DNA of 15,337 nucleotides from assembly GCA_044338255.1 (NCBI GenBank), contig JBIILZ010000096.1, positions 1-15,337 of the forward strand, read 5' to 3'. The first letter of the stretch is position 1. Each line of letters starts with the position of its first letter. The DNA is from CAIUVD01 sp044338255. Its GTDB lineage: Bacteria; Planctomycetota; UBA11346. Below the pieces are notes generated by a model. That model saw nothing but the letters and a program-made list of their open reading frames with translations. It was not told where the DNA came from and did no database searches. Position numbers and translations under genes: made by a program. This document shows, piece by piece, positions 15,279-15,337 of the stretch.

Positions 15279-15337
15279 GGAGCGCGGACTTCAGTCCGCA
15301 TTCCAAACGTGGCCACAGCGGACTGAAGTCCGCGCTC
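15279..15337. repeat. Inverted REP pair after csx1
   Basis: A plus-strand REP (GGAG head at 15279-15282, 7-bp stem GCGGACT/AGTCCGC to 15299) is followed after 18 bp by its exact reverse complement, 15318-15337. The second copy is cut by the window edge one base short of a full GGAG head. This is the same REP sequence as in cas10, but with the heads outward instead of inward. Placed about 40 bp past the csx1 stop, it could protect or end the effector transcript. The DNA from 15238 to 15278 holds nothing recognisable. Confidence 0.88.

Overview
The window carries a nearly complete type III-B (Cmr) CRISPR-Cas interference locus with an unusual signalling-effector cassette. The DNA is GC-rich, with Shine-Dalgarno-like sites, REP-type palindromes with GGAG or GTAG heads, and a decayed IS1634-family transposase. 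Together these suggest a Gram-negative proteobacterium, perhaps a gammaproteobacterium of the purple-sulfur (Chromatiaceae) kind. That placement is an inference with modest support, because there is no rRNA or housekeeping gene to anchor it.

Left flank (1-1896): eroded accessory DNA. It holds a GTAG-type REP hairpin, two arrays of 7-bp tandem repeats in opposite orientation (95-164 and 904-1029), an intact four-helix-bundle (S23 family) gene on the minus strand (380-721), the 3' fragment of a second S23 gene (1103-1310), and a shredded IS1634 transposase (1310-1896) that runs up to the first base of cas6.

Cmr operon (1893-10664, plus strand): cas6 - cmr1 - cmr2/cas10 - cmr3 - cmr4 - cmr5 - cmr6. 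The first four genes are joined by ATGA overlaps. Cas10 keeps its GGDD cyclase motif and Cmr4 keeps the backbone Asp26, so both cyclic-oligoadenylate (cOA) synthesis and target RNA cleavage look possible. cas10 contains an in-frame pair of inverted REP palindromes between its HD-like and palm regions. cmr6 has an in-frame 21-bp duplication and a C-terminal extension of about 114 residues. A 44-codon ORF, coupled to cmr6 by ATGA, looks like the stump of a lost operon gene.

Toxin-antitoxin insertion (10752-11439, minus strand): an intact VapC-like PIN toxin preceded by a Phd/YefM-type antitoxin gene with a single-base frameshift.

Effector cassette (11493-15237, plus strand): Nudix hydrolase - Cad1 (CARF-adenosine deaminase fusion) - Csx1 (CARF-HEPN ribonuclease), joined by overlapping stop and start codons. 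The likely scheme is that crRNA-guided Cmr senses viral RNA and Cas10 makes cOA. cOA then switches on Cad1 (ATP to ITP) and Csx1 (RNA cleavage), and the Nudix enzyme probably hydrolyses ITP to IMP so that ATP depletion becomes irreversible. No cas1, cas2, CRISPR array or recognisable ring nuclease lies in the window. The right edge (15238-15337) holds another inverted pair of the same REP found inside cas10.
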